Origin: Fischerella sp. PCC 9431
GTDB taxonomy: Bacteria > Cyanobacteriota > Cyanobacteriia > Cyanobacteriales > Nostocaceae
DNA: 64,000 nucleotides
Direction of reading: 5' to 3'
Assembly: GCF_000447295.1 (NCBI RefSeq)
Contig: NZ_KE650771.1
Location: 2,869,240-2,933,239, forward strand
A program made the translations under genes and the position numbers. Of the stretch, positions 15,225 to 24,916 are shown in pieces; position 1 is the stretch's first letter, and each line of letters opens with the position of its first letter. The notes beneath the pieces are model-generated. The model searched no databases. It saw only the letters and a program-made list of their open reading frames with translations, and had not been told where the DNA came from.

Positions 15225-16796
15225 ATGAAACTCATGGATGGCGATCGCTTGTTACCAATCCGGTGCAGACGCCGAGATTTTCTCTTAAGTGCAGGGTTCT
15301 TAACTGGATTAGCAGTGGCTAGTCAATGGCGTCCGGTAATGGCACAACCCAGGTTTTCTAGCTATCCATTCAGTCTCGGTGTTGCCTCTGGTGATCCATT
15401 GCCAAATAGTGTAGTGTTATGGACACGTCTGGCGATCGATCCACTCAATGGCGGTGGAATGCCACCAGAAAACATTGTAGTCCGGTGGTCAGTTGCCCTT
15501 GATGAAAATATGACCAAGATTGTGCGAAAAGGGCAAACTTTGGCAACTCCTGAACTAGCACACTCGGTACACGTTGATGTACGTGGATTAGAACCTGACC
15601 GTTGGTATTGGTATCAATTTCGAGTGGGTAATGAAGTTAGCCCAGTTGGACGGACGCGCACAGCACCAGCATTGAATAGTTCGATTTCACAACTCAAGTT
15701 TGCTTTTGCTTCTTGCCAAGATTGGCAAAATGGCTACTACACAGCTTACAAACACATGGCGGATGAAGAACTCGATCTGGTTGTGCATTTGGGCGACTAT
15801 ATTTACGAGTATGCAGCCCAACCTGACAAACCCCGCCAGCATCTTGGTTCAGAAATTTTTACCTTAGAAGACTACCGCAACCGCCACGCCCAGTACAAAA
15901 CCGACCGAAATCTGCAAGCTGTTCATGCTAAGTTTCCTTGGGTTGTTACTTGGGATGATCATGAAGTAGAAAATAACTACGCTGGTTTGATACCAGAAGA
16001 AAATCAAAGTCAGGAAGCATTTGTAGCTCGGCGGGCTTATGCCTACCAAGCTTACTATGAACATATGCCGCTACGCCGCTTTTCCCTACCTAATGGGCCT
16101 GACATGCAACTTTATCGGCGGTTTACTTTTGGTGATTTAGCTGAATTCAATGTCTTAGATACCCGTCAGTATCGCACTGATCAGCCTTGCGATGACGGAC
16201 TCAAACCCCGTTGCGCCCAAGTTTTTGAGCCAGAAGCTACAATGACAGGCAAAGAACAAGAACAATGGTTGCTAAAAGGTTTAGATAAATCCTCAGCACG
16301 CTGGAATGTGATTGCTCAACAAGTTATCTTTGCTGAATACGATTTCGATCCCCGTCCCGACTCAGGAGTTTTTAATATGGATCAGTGGGATGGTTACGTA
16401 GCTGCACGGAATCGGATTTTAAATTTCTTGGCTCAACGTCAACCTTCTAACCCAGTGGTGATTAGCGGAGATATTCATTCTAGCTGGGTATATGACCTCA
16501 AAGTGGATTTCAAAAACCCGGATTCAGCTACAGTCGGGACTGAGTTTGTGGGAACCTCAATCACATCAGATTTTCCCACCAGTTTTATTTCTCCGATCAA
16601 AGCTGCTTTAAGTGACAATCCCCACACTAAATTTTTTGATGGTGCTTACCGGGGTTATGTTCGTTGCAACCTCACACGCGATCGCTGGCAAAGTGATTAC
16701 CGCGTTGTATCAACAATTACTGAGGAAAGTGCTTCTGTCAGTACTTTGGCTTCGTTTGTAGTTGAAAACGGTAAACCAGGCGCACAAAAAACTTAA
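15225..16796 (+). CDS. phoD: PhoD-type alkaline phosphatase/phosphodiesterase, Tat-exported
   Basis: 523 residues from the ATG at 15225, preceded by GGGGG; an upstream TTG/ATG would delay the signal peptide. The N-terminus RRRDFLLSAGFLTGLAVAS with VMAQP is a twin-arginine signal followed by a cleavage site. A PhoD N-terminal domain (FSLGVASGDPLPNSVVLWTRL) precedes the metallophosphatase core: FAFASCQDWQNGYYTAY, LVVHLGDYIYEY, TWDDHEVENNY, and VVISGDIHSSW, which supply the metal ligands for Fe and Ca. It hydrolyses phosphodiesters and monoesters in the periplasm or outside the cell under phosphate limitation. The possible Pho box upstream agrees. Confidence 0.92.
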   Translation: MKLMDGDRLLPIRCRRRDFLLSAGFLTGLAVASQWRPVMAQPRFSSYPFSLGVASGDPLPNSVVLWTRLAIDPLNGGGMPPENIVVRWSVALDENMTKIVRKGQTLATPELAHSVHVDVRGLEPDRWYWYQFRVGNEVSPVGRTRTAPALNSSISQLKFAFASCQDWQNGYYTAYKHMADEELDLVVHLGDYIYEYAAQPDKPRQHLGSEIFTLEDYRNRHAQYKTDRNLQAVHAKFPWVVTWDDHEVENNYAGLIPEENQSQEAFVARRAYAYQAYYEHMPLRRFSLPNGPDMQLYRRFTFGDLAEFNVLDTRQYRTDQPCDDGLKPRCAQVFEPEATMTGKEQEQWLLKGLDKSSARWNVIAQQVIFAEYDFDPRPDSGVFNMDQWDGYVAARNRILNFLAQRQPSNPVVISGDIHSSWVYDLKVDFKNPDSATVGTEFVGTSITSDFPTSFISPIKAALSDNPHTKFFDGAYRGYVRCNLTRDRWQSDYRVVSTITEESASVSTLASFVVENGKPGAQKT

Positions 16797-16808
16797 AATA
16801 AGATGAGA

Positions 16809-17477
16809 TTAAGGCTGAGGAGGTGCGGGGGGTGCATCTGGGATTTCTGCATCTCGTCCTTGTCTTTGCAGATATTTACTCAGTACATAAGCCATATCAC
16901 CGCGAGTCATGGGTTTTAACGGGTAAATATTTCCTTGGGTATCGGTATTAACAAATGCTTCGGATACAACTGTGGCGATCGCTTTTCTCGCCCAAGAGGG
17001 AATACTGGTTGCATCAGGATGAGGAGCTAAAATTTCATTAACAGTCTCATCAGGAAACTGAAATACACCATAGGCTTGAGCAAAAATAGCCAAAGCTTCT
17101 GCCCTTGTTACTCTTTGATTAGGGAAAAATAAATTACCCCGATAGCCTCTCATAATATCTGTTTTTAAGACAGTTTGAATATCTTTATACGCTGGATGAG
17201 AGGATGGTACATCTGGAACGACAATATTTTCTTTGTTGGCTGCTTGTCGTTTATCTAGTCGAAATGCTTTCACCATAATTGAGGCTAAATCTGCTCGACT
17301 GATTATCCTTTCTGGATAAAAGTTATTATCTGGATAATTAGTCATCCAATTTGCAGCCAATACCATTTGAATTGGATCAGATGATTGTTTGTCTTGTGCT
17401 TGGGCTTGGGCAGAAACTACAACGGGAAAGGATTGTATTAATGTTACTAAAGTAAGAACACTTAAAAATCGACGCAT
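16809..17477 (-). CDS. Secreted S-layer-homology (SLH) domain protein
   Basis: 222 residues. A signal peptide (MRRFLSVLTLVTLIQSFPVVVSAQA) is followed by three SLH-type repeats: TNYPDNNFYPERIISRADLASIMVKAF, SHPAYKDIQTVLKTDIMRGYRGNLFFPNQRVTRAEALAIF and ATVVSEAFVNTDTQGNIYPLKPMTRGDMAYVL. The protein ends in a Pro-rich tail (PDAPPAPPQP). There is no OprB-type barrel, so this is not a porin; the SLH part probably binds peptidoglycan-linked polymer at the outer membrane. It is convergent with phoD, 12 bp apart. The 17478-17749 spacer shows no feature I can support. Confidence 0.85.
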   Translation of the reverse strand: MRRFLSVLTLVTLIQSFPVVVSAQAQAQDKQSSDPIQMVLAANWMTNYPDNNFYPERIISRADLASIMVKAFRLDKRQAANKENIVVPDVPSSHPAYKDIQTVLKTDIMRGYRGNLFFPNQRVTRAEALAIFAQAYGVFQFPDETVNEILAPHPDATSIPSWARKAIATVVSEAFVNTDTQGNIYPLKPMTRGDMAYVLSKYLQRQGRDAEIPDAPPAPPQP

Positions 17478-17749
17478 AAATGTAAATTTAAAAAATAGTA
17501 GTACTGAAGAATAACACCAACTCTGTTTTATCTCGATCCGGAAATAAACAAAATTTTCTTTGATATCCTATGACCAATACTTATTTAACGGTACAGGGCC
17601 AATTCAAAACCCAAAATCGAATCACCAATCTTCTTAGTATAAGTCAGGTCAAAAAAAGGGTGAACATGTATTATTTAACACAAAATTTCACCCATATATA
17701 AATTTCCGCAGATTTATATCAACAGAAAAATTGATTTGATTCAAGCTAC

Positions 17750-17941
17750 TTAAACTTGAGTCGCATCTTCCTGATTAATTTGCTGCTCAAGATTACTGAT
17801 TGCACCATTTAAACCAGCAAGCTTTGTTTCTAAGTCATCGCGCATTGCTTTGAGAAATCTCAGTTTGCGTTCTAAACGATTTTTTCGAGAAACAGGCTCC
17901 CCATCACAGTAAGAGTTATACCAGAAATTAAAAGGAAACAT
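17750..17941 (-). CDS. Small coiled-coil protein, conserved hypothetical
   Basis: 63 residues: an aromatic start (MFPFNFWYNSYCDGEP), then a basic and heptad-like helix, NRLERKLRFLKAMRDDLETKLAGLNGAISNLEQQI, consistent with a short coiled coil. I recognise no named family, though the composition and reading frame look genuinely coding. It is isolated between the SLH gene and the PstS-like gene, and is probably a cytoplasmic adaptor or membrane-surface protein. Confidence 0.6.
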   Translation of the reverse strand: MFPFNFWYNSYCDGEPVSRKNRLERKLRFLKAMRDDLETKLAGLNGAISNLEQQINQEDATQV

Positions 17942-18081
17942 AGCTACCTTTCCAAATAAAGCCTACTTAAATTCTGACGAAATTATTCTCAAATGAGGAG
18001 AAAGCAAATGGGAGGAAAACCGATCCAATGTTGGTCATTGGGCATAAATTCAGTTAAGAGTTAACAGTGACCAGTTTAATT

Positions 18082-18113
18082 TGATAACTGATAACTGATA
18101 ACTGATAACTGAT
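18082..18113. repeat. GATAACT heptamer repeat
   Basis: Four tandem copies of GATAACT end a few bases before the stop codon of the PstS-like gene. Confidence 0.85.
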
Positions 18114-18121
18114 GCTCCTTA

Positions 18122-19201
18122 CTAGCGAACTCCTGCAAACCCAGCTCGCTCAATCGCTTCTTGTCCTTGATCTGTGAGTAAAAGCTTTGCGTAAGCTTCA
18201 CCAATTTGTTGTGCTTGTCCGTTGTTTTGCTTAATAATTACAAACAAGTTGGTTGTAATTGGATAGCTGCCATTTTTGATGGCTTCAGTGTTGATTTGAT
18301 TACGCTGACGTGGGCATTGTTCAGGTGTTACTAATGATTCAGTGTATGGGGAAATTAACTTAGTAGATGTCAGACCCAATGGTAAAGGCTTGACGGTACA
18401 TTGAGGAACAACTGCACGAGCCGAAGCGTAATATACACCACCAGGAATTTTACTGACTTGGCGTATTGCTTCTGTACTTGACGACACATATTTGACATTA
18501 GAGCCGAGTGGTAGACTCTGCAAGTTTTTGTTACTTAAGAAGATTGGTGTATCTGCTTTTTCTAAACGTTGGGAGAAAGGGGTAATAGGTAAGTCTGGCC
18601 CGCCTACCTGTTTCCAATTAGTAATTTGCCCCAAATAAATTTGCTGCAACTGATCAACGGTTAAACCTGGGACTTGCAAAGATGGATTGACTACTACCGC
18701 AATACCATCAATACCAACTTGACGTTGTTCGAGAGTAAAGCCTTTTTGCTTTGCTAGAGAATATTCTGTATCTGTGAGGGGACGAGAAGACTGGGCAAAA
18801 TCTAATTTTCCATCTAGCAACATGCGTATACCAGAACTAGAACTAGAAGTGCTATTATTCGGATCTTGGTAGCGCAGCTGTAATTCTGGGCGATCGCTTT
18901 GGATTTGTGAATCGACTAATTGACGAATTGGGGCCCAAGCTACACTACCACCGTAGTTTGCTGCTGCAACTGGAATATTCGCAACACTTTGAAAGTTAGA
19001 TACAACAGGTGAACTTGGATTCAAACTTTGAGTCGAAGTAGCAACATTGGTATTCTTCCGAACTAGTGTGTATGGTCTTAACAGCCACCAAGCTACTCCA
19101 CCAAGAACCAAAATTGTCAAGATTTTGCCAATTATCAAGCCTCTAAGAAACAGCCAAATTTCTCCATTAAAAGGTATTCTTCTTTGGTTTGTATTATCCA
19201 T
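18122..19201 (-). CDS. PstS-like substrate-binding protein with N-terminal membrane anchor
   Basis: 359 residues. A single transmembrane helix (ILTILVLGGVAWWLL, about 28-42) anchors the protein; no lipobox is seen. The rest is a phosphate-type periplasmic binding fold: GGSVAWAPIRQLVDSQIQ, SSGIRMLLDGKLDFAQSSRPLTDTEY, VGIDGIAVVVNPSLQVPGLTVDQLQQIYLGQITNWKQVGG, and PITTNLFVIIK. No pst permease or ATPase genes are nearby. It follows a Ser/Thr kinase gene by 88 bp on the same strand, which suggests a sensing or signalling role rather than bulk uptake (inference). Confidence 0.85.
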   Translation of the reverse strand: MDNTNQRRIPFNGEIWLFLRGLIIGKILTILVLGGVAWWLLRPYTLVRKNTNVATSTQSLNPSSPVVSNFQSVANIPVAAANYGGSVAWAPIRQLVDSQIQSDRPELQLRYQDPNNSTSSSSSGIRMLLDGKLDFAQSSRPLTDTEYSLAKQKGFTLEQRQVGIDGIAVVVNPSLQVPGLTVDQLQQIYLGQITNWKQVGGPDLPITPFSQRLEKADTPIFLSNKNLQSLPLGSNVKYVSSSTEAIRQVSKIPGGVYYASARAVVPQCTVKPLPLGLTSTKLISPYTESLVTPEQCPRQRNQINTEAIKNGSYPITTNLFVIIKQNNGQAQQIGEAYAKLLLTDQGQEAIERAGFAGVR

Positions 19202-19289
19202 AAAACTATTGTTTTGTTATTTGGTTAAATTACACTTCTGACGTATAGCTAGAAGTGATGAAATGGTAGATGCAAAAAACTTGAAAATC

Positions 19290-20405
19290 TTAATTATGTG
19301 ATTTGGTAATTTTTAAACTATGTAAATTTTCTGGAACTGGTTCAAAAAACTGTTTGATAAACCTGAGTGATTGTGGAGGTTGATTTATATTGAATATACT
19401 TGTTTGTAAAAATATATAAAAAATGAATACTATCAATAAACTTGTGATAATACCAAACCCCATTCCCCAAAGTAAAATATATTTTTTATAGGCAACAAAA
19501 TAATTATTATGAGTGGTTTTGTCTTTGAACACACGTAAAGAAGACAAAGATAAATCCCTAGCAAGAATGAGTGCTTCTAAAGCTTCTAAAGCTGATTGAT
19601 AACGCTGGTTAGAGCGATCGCACACCATTTTATCTATCACATGTGCCAGACTGTCGCTTACCCTAATGCGATCGCGCCAAATAAATTTTCCTGTATTCGT
19701 ATCTTTTGGTATTTGGTCAGATTTTAGTCCTGTCAGAGCTTGAATACCAATCATCCCAACCGCATAAATATCGCTGCACAGTTGTGGCTTACCCTTACTC
19801 TGTTCACTAGACATATAGCCAGGAGTACCCACAACAACCGTGCTAGTTTGTCCAAACTCATTGATTCCTAAACCACCAATTTTTTTAATACTGCCAAAAT
19901 CAATCAGCACAATTTTTCCGTCACTATGTCGTCGCATTAAATTTTGAGGCTTAATATCTCGATGAATAATATTATTTTGGTGGACAAAAACCACTACTTC
20001 TAGAATTTCCCGCAATAGGTTAAAAACCACATCTTCTTTTAGACATATACCCGGAGAAATTTCTTGAGTTAGGTCATGACCATCAATAAATTCCTGAACC
20101 AGATAAAAATCATCATTTTCATCAAAGTGAGCAAATAAGCGAGGAATTTGGTTATGATTGTCGCCTAACTGATATAAAACTTCTGCTTCTTTTGCAAATA
20201 AATTTCTAGCAATTGGCACATGAGTCGGATTTAAATTCTTGGGCTTAAAATGTTTAACTACACAATAAGGTATACCCGGCAAATCTAAATCAACAGCCAA
20301 GTAAGTATCGCCAGAACCTCCACTCCCTAAAAGTTTAATAATCTTGTAACGATTCCGAAGGGTTATCCCAATTAGAGAGAAAAGATACTGACTCATATGG
20401 TGCAT
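19290..20405 (-). CDS. Eukaryotic-type Ser/Thr protein kinase, membrane-anchored
   Basis: 371 residues. The kinase domain spans about 20-285, with glycine-rich loop LLGSGGSGDTYLA, ATP Lys51 in VVKHF, catalytic loop HRDIKPQN (Asp150), DFGS (Asp169), and the activation/P+1 region GTPGYMSSEQ. A single transmembrane helix (WGMGFGIITSLLIVFIFYIFL, about 313-333) precedes a short outer tail. This is the common cyanobacterial Hanks-type architecture. The PstS-like protein downstream could be its extracytoplasmic partner or share its stimulus. Confidence 0.92.
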   Translation of the reverse strand: MHHMSQYLFSLIGITLRNRYKIIKLLGSGGSGDTYLAVDLDLPGIPYCVVKHFKPKNLNPTHVPIARNLFAKEAEVLYQLGDNHNQIPRLFAHFDENDDFYLVQEFIDGHDLTQEISPGICLKEDVVFNLLREILEVVVFVHQNNIIHRDIKPQNLMRRHSDGKIVLIDFGSIKKIGGLGINEFGQTSTVVVGTPGYMSSEQSKGKPQLCSDIYAVGMIGIQALTGLKSDQIPKDTNTGKFIWRDRIRVSDSLAHVIDKMVCDRSNQRYQSALEALEALILARDLSLSSLRVFKDKTTHNNYFVAYKKYILLWGMGFGIITSLLIVFIFYIFLQTSIFNINQPPQSLRFIKQFFEPVPENLHSLKITKSHN

Positions 20406-20713
20406 TCTGAATGCTGTGTTACTAACCAGCGAAATTAGTTAGTATAATTTTAATAATTAACAATTTTTTACACGTATACTTTTATTAACTGGACAAGATA
20501 CGGTAAGATTCAAAGCAAACATACTTAGTCTTTATTGTCTTATAAAGAATCTCAGTAAATTTTACTTAATTTCACAATTTTAAAATTTATACAAGTGATT
20601 ATCTTAGACTCCTAAATTTATTTAGGTGCATTAAATAATATTAATATAGTCCAAATAAACTTTAAACGTTGAGCTTAAGTAAATTTAACATCAACCTCAT
20701 AGTTAGATAATAG

Positions 20714-20757
20714 TAGCCCTTTCGAGGTGGATAGAAAATTACACCTTGAAAGGGCTA
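20714..20757. terminator. Strong hairpin in the 20406-20849 gap
   Basis: TAGCCCTTTCGAGGTG (20714-20729) pairs with CACCTTGAAAGGGCTA (20742-20757), 15 of 16 matched. It lies downstream of the minus-strand lipid kinase gene. There is no U-tract on that strand, so termination or RNA stability are both possible. The rest of the 444-bp gap is AT-rich with no gene seen. Confidence 0.6.
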
Positions 20758-20849
20758 TTTCTAATAACAGTTCAATATGAGCTTGATATTAAAAGGATGT
20801 TTGAAAAGTTTTGGGTAAATATAATTGATTTACGAGTTGGGTATTGAGG

Positions 20850-21881
20850 TCATTCAATTTTGAATTTGAGATTTTGGATTTGAGGGCGGGATAATACCCC
20901 AAAATCTAGAGGTTTATCGGTTTGTTTGATCTGAATGCTTAAGTTAGGTAATCCATCTAATTTTTCTAGAGGGGGAAGTTCTTTTTCCAAAAGTGGTACA
21001 AAAACTTTTAAACTTGCTGGCAGACACTCAATTTCAACTGGAGTTTTTCCTAAAACTTCACCATCCACAACAACTTTTTGAGGTGGGTCAGTTGTAATTT
21101 TAAATTTTTTAGCTCGTAGGTAGCCAATATCATTTCTTTCGGCTGGATTACCCGCAGAAGCAGTCTGAAATAAATGAAACGTAGCTGCGATCGCAGCTGC
21201 TCTATTCACTGGGGCTACTATAGTTAAATCCAAAAATCCATCATCTACAATCAGTCCTGCTGGCCCTTGTGCTAAAACAGATGTCGCAGGTGCAGCATTT
21301 GCTACTGTCACTGCTGCTGCACAAGTTGAAATTACCTTATCTTCGGTTTCAATTTCGACATCAAATGACTGTAATTCACTTAATTGTTTAAATCCAGCGA
21401 TGATATAAGCCAAGAAACCAAAACGATTTTTCGATTCCCGATCTGCTTTTTCCACCGTTTCTGCTTCAAAGCCAATACCCGTCAGCAGTACCATAGGATA
21501 ACCGTTGCAAGTAGCAGTATCCACAATCCGTGTTTCACCCTGCAAAATTGTTTTGCAAGCACCTTCAATAGTGTCCGGTATACCTAAAGCTGTAGCAAAA
21601 GCATTTGCTGTACCACGAGAAATAATCCCAAAGGGAATCTCACTACCGACTACAGCTGCTGCTGCTGCTGAGAGAGTACCATCTCCTCCAGAAGCAATAA
21701 TGGCATCTACTCCCCTTTCCACTGCATTGTGCGCTAATTCATCGGCACAGATTTCTTCAGTTGTGAAGTGAATATCCAGGTCAATTTCTGGCTCTAGCAA
21801 AGCTCGAATCTGTGCCAGTTCTTGCTCGGAGTCACCCTGACCTGCAACTGGATTAAAGATGAGGCAGGCTGAACGTTTCAT
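20850..21881 (-). CDS. Diacylglycerol/lipid kinase family protein (YegS/DgkB type)
   Basis: 343 residues. The N-terminal catalytic domain shows CLIFNPVAGQG and the nucleotide loop ASGGDGTLSAAAAAVVGSEIPFGIISRGTANAFATALGIP (GGDGT near 63-70). The C-terminal beta-rich domain includes VVVDGEVLGKTPVEIECLPASLKVFVP. The family phosphorylates diacylglycerol, sphingoid or related lipids with ATP; substrate not determinable here. It is monocistronic. The C-terminal extension (NLKFKIE) runs into an AATTTTGAATTTGAGATTTT-like repetitive stretch, so the stop may be a recent change. Confidence 0.88.
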   Translation of the reverse strand: MKRSACLIFNPVAGQGDSEQELAQIRALLEPEIDLDIHFTTEEICADELAHNAVERGVDAIIASGGDGTLSAAAAAVVGSEIPFGIISRGTANAFATALGIPDTIEGACKTILQGETRIVDTATCNGYPMVLLTGIGFEAETVEKADRESKNRFGFLAYIIAGFKQLSELQSFDVEIETEDKVISTCAAAVTVANAAPATSVLAQGPAGLIVDDGFLDLTIVAPVNRAAAIAATFHLFQTASAGNPAERNDIGYLRAKKFKITTDPPQKVVVDGEVLGKTPVEIECLPASLKVFVPLLEKELPPLEKLDGLPNLSIQIKQTDKPLDFGVLSRPQIQNLKFKIE

Positions 21882-22122
21882 ATATTGTGATGGATTTAAA
21901 TATTAAAAGTTATCAAATTATATAAATAGCGCATCTGTAGAAGTAAAGCTTCCACCTTATGATAGTCTTTTTAATCTTGGCTACAAACAACAAAACTTGT
22001 AAAGATAAGTAAAGCTAAAAAAAGAAACTTAATGGCAATTGGCAGAGTGCAACGCCGAACGTCACCCACTGCGGTAGTCTAGATGAAGTGAATTTATCTC
22101 TGCCCTTTGACATAATTGGTTT

Positions 22123-23094
22123 ATGACATCAGTGGTTTCCAGTCCGAGCCGTACAATCCGCATTGGTTCTCGTAAAAGCCAACTTGCTCTGATTCAGACT
22201 TATTGGGTACAAGAACAACTGCAAAAAAGCTTTCCCGATATTACTTTTGAAGTCCATACTATGGCCACTCATGGCGACAAAATCTTGGATGTCGCATTAG
22301 CCAAGATAGGTGATAAAGGACTATTTACCAAAGAACTCGAACTGGGAATGATCAATCAAGAGATTGACTTTGCTGTTCATTCTCTTAAGGATCTACCGAC
22401 TCGCTTACCAGAGGGTTTGGTTCTAGCAGCAATTACAGAACGGGAAAATCCCGCCGATGCGCTTGTAGTGCATGAAAAGCACAAAGACAAGCAAATTGAC
22501 ACCTTGCCAGAAGGGGCGGTGATTGGTACATCTTCTTTACGACGTTTAGCACAGTTACGCCATCAATTCCCCCATTTCACATTTAAAGATGTGCGTGGTA
22601 ACTTAAACACACGCATGGCCAAGCTAGATGCAGGTGAATATGATGCTTTGATTTTGGCGGTAGCTGGATTACAACGTCTGGGAATGGGCGATCGCATTCA
22701 TCAAGTTCTGCCCAAAGAAATTTCCCTACACGCCGTTGGTCAAGGTGCATTGGGTATTGAATGTCGGGCTGAAGATACAGAACTGATATCCTTGCTCAAA
22801 GCTATTGAACACCCTGAAACACGCGATCGCTGTTTAGCAGAACGCGCTTTCTTGCGGGAACTCGAAGGTGGTTGTCAAGTCCCCATTGGTGTAAATACTG
22901 AAATTAATGGTATTGATTTAACATTAACAGGTATTGTTGCCAGTGTCGATGGTCAAAAAGTGGTCAAAGACACCATTTCTGGCGAAACCAAAGACGCAGA
23001 ACAGCTAGGCACACAATTAGCCAAGCAAATGCGGGAACAAGGAGCGCAGGAAATTTTGGATCAAATCTTTGCCGAAATCCAACGTGGTTCTTAG
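22123..23094 (+). CDS. hemC: Porphobilinogen deaminase (hydroxymethylbilane synthase)
   Basis: 323 residues, usual length. It condenses four porphobilinogens to hydroxymethylbilane for haem, chlorophyll and bilins. Landmarks are [22 protein letters not shown] with the catalytic Asp90, [17 protein letters not shown], and the dipyrromethane cofactor Cys251 in [10 protein letters not shown]. Transcribed alone, with a start at the ATG at 22123. The upstream region is an ordinary AT-rich spacer. Confidence 0.97.
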   Translation: MTSVVSSPSRTIRIGSRKSQLALIQTYWVQEQLQKSFPDITFEVHTMATHGDKILDVALAKIGDKGLFTKELELGMINQEIDFAVHSLKDLPTRLPEGLVLAAITERENPADALVVHEKHKDKQIDTLPEGAVIGTSSLRRLAQLRHQFPHFTFKDVRGNLNTRMAKLDAGEYDALILAVAGLQRLGMGDRIHQVLPKEISLHAVGQGALGIECRAEDTELISLLKAIEHPETRDRCLAERAFLRELEGGCQVPIGVNTEINGIDLTLTGIVASVDGQKVVKDTISGETKDAEQLGTQLAKQMREQGAQEILDQIFAEIQRGS

Positions 23095-23098
23095 ATTC

Positions 23099-23380
23099 GG
23101 TTAACAGTTATCAGTCAACAGTGAACACCAAAGAGTAACTGATAACTGATAACTGGTCACTGATAACTGTTATTGTGATGGTATTAAGAAAGATTACAGT
23201 TGCTAAATATATCTACCAGAATTAACCGTGCCAATTTTAGATTTTGGATTTTAGATTTTCTTGTTTCAAACCCCACCCCCTTGTGGGCAGAACAAATCTA
23301 AAATCTCTAAATTGCATTCCACAAATAACGTGCAATCAATCCAAAATCGCAAATCTAAAATCCAAAATTGGTTGATTGGT
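23099..23380. repeat. Mixed short repeats between hemC and glgA
   Basis: Heptamers of the GATAACT type at about 23099-23171. An inverted pair built from AAATCTAAAATCCAAAA (23230-23260 and 23350-23370) flanks a C-rich block. No gene in this 341-bp gap. Confidence 0.7.
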
Positions 23381-23435
23381 AGTTTAGCAAAGTAAATTTT
23401 AACACGTAGGCAAATTCGGGGAAGCAAAAATTACC

Positions 23436-24869
23436 ATGCGGATTCTATTTGTTGCAGCAGAAGCAGCTCCGGTTGCGAAAGTCGGCGGAATGGGTGATGT
23501 CGTCGGCGCACTACCTAAAGTCCTGAAAAAAATGGGGCATGATGTCCGGATTTTCATGCCTTACTACGGCTTTCTGCCAGACAAAATGGAGATTCCCAAA
23601 GACCCCATTTGGCATGGATATGCCATGTTCCAGGACTTTACAGTTTACGAAAGTGTCCTACCTGGTACTGATGTACCACTGTATTTATTTGGACACCCAG
23701 CTTTTTGGCCTCGTCGCATCTACTCTGGAGAAGATGAACACTGGCGCTTTACTTTGTTTGCCAATGGTGCAGCCGAGTTTTGCTGGAATTACTGGAAGCC
23801 AGAGATTGTTCATTGTCACGATTGGCACACAGGAATGATTCCCGTTTGGATGCATCAATCTCCTGATATTACCAGTGTGTTCACAATTCATAACTTGGCA
23901 TATCAAGGGCCGTGGCGCTGGTATTTAGAGAAAATTACCTGGTGTCCTTGGTATATGCAAGGACACAACACTATGGCGGCGGCGGTACAATATGCTGACA
24001 GAGTGACAACTGTTTCTCCAACTTATGCTGAACAAATCAAAACAGCTACCTATGGCGAAACTTTAGAAGGTTTAATGTCCTTCATCAGTGGGAAATTATC
24101 TGGAATTGTCAATGGGATTGATACTGAAGTTTATGACCCAGCAACTGACAAATATATTGCCCAAAACTTCACCACTGAAACCATAGACAAGCGCAAAGCT
24201 AACAAAATCGCTTTACAAGAAGAAGTAGGGTTAGAAGTTAACTCGAATGCTTTTTTGGTGGGGATGGTGACGCGCTTAGTAGAACAAAAAGGTATTGATT
24301 TAGTGTTGAATATCCTGGATCGGTTTATGTCTTATACCGATGCCCAGTTTATTGTTTTGGGTACAGGCGATCGCTACTACGAAAGCCAATTGTGGCAGAT
24401 GGCATCCCGCTTCCCTGGACGTATGAAAACCTATTTACTTTATAATGATGCCCTAGCCCGTCGGATCTATGCTGGTTCCGATGCTTTCTTAATGCCTAGC
24501 CGTTTTGAACCCTGCGGTATTAGCCAAATGATGGCTTTGCGTTATGGTTCTATACCTATTGTCCGCCGTACTGGAGGATTAGTAGATACAGTATCCCACC
24601 ATGTCCCCGCGCATCATAGTGGTACTGGTTATTGTTTTGATCGGTATGAACCATTAGATTTATTCACCTGTATGGTTCGCGCTTGGGAAGGCTTCCAATA
24701 TAAAGATTACTGGCAAGATTTACAAAAACGTGGTATGAGTCAGGACTTTAGTTGGTATCGCTCTACTAAACAGTATGTGAAACTGTATCGCTCAATGTTA
24801 GGCTTGCCTGAAGAAGAGGAACAGCAACAACCAGAAGCAGAACAACCTGATTTAGCTTTGCAATCTTAG
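23436..24869 (+). CDS. glgA: Glycogen synthase (ADP-glucose type)
   Basis: 477 residues, GT5 family. It extends alpha-1,4-glucan from ADP-glucose. The N-terminal [13 protein letters not shown] has the substrate Lys15 (KxGG). The HCHDWHTG segment, TIHNLAYQG and the C-terminal [12 protein letters not shown] and [17 protein letters not shown] (E358 of the EX7E motif) are all present. Acidic/Gln-rich tail [13 protein letters not shown]. Cyanobacteria often have two glgA genes, and I cannot say which paralogue this is. The stop codon is the first part of a repeat shared with the MITE at 3318-3428. Confidence 0.96.
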   Translation: MRILFVAAEAAPVAKVGGMGDVVGALPKVLKKMGHDVRIFMPYYGFLPDKMEIPKDPIWHGYAMFQDFTVYESVLPGTDVPLYLFGHPAFWPRRIYSGEDEHWRFTLFANGAAEFCWNYWKPEIVHCHDWHTGMIPVWMHQSPDITSVFTIHNLAYQGPWRWYLEKITWCPWYMQGHNTMAAAVQYADRVTTVSPTYAEQIKTATYGETLEGLMSFISGKLSGIVNGIDTEVYDPATDKYIAQNFTTETIDKRKANKIALQEEVGLEVNSNAFLVGMVTRLVEQKGIDLVLNILDRFMSYTDAQFIVLGTGDRYYESQLWQMASRFPGRMKTYLLYNDALARRIYAGSDAFLMPSRFEPCGISQMMALRYGSIPIVRRTGGLVDTVSHHVPAHHSGTGYCFDRYEPLDLFTCMVRAWEGFQYKDYWQDLQKRGMSQDFSWYRSTKQYVKLYRSMLGLPEEEEQQQPEAEQPDLALQS

Positions 24870-24916
24870 TCATAATTTTGGGCTTGTAGAGACGTTGCAG
24901 TGCAACGTCTCTACAA
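24869..24916. terminator. Perfect 16-bp hairpin between convergent glgA and HD gene
   Basis: TTGTAGAGACGTTGCA (24884-24899), one base, then its exact reverse complement (24901-24916). It lies between two convergent stop codons and could terminate both. The 26 bp from 24869 also occur inside the MITE at 3343-3368, so this may be a repeat co-opted as a terminator. Confidence 0.75.
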
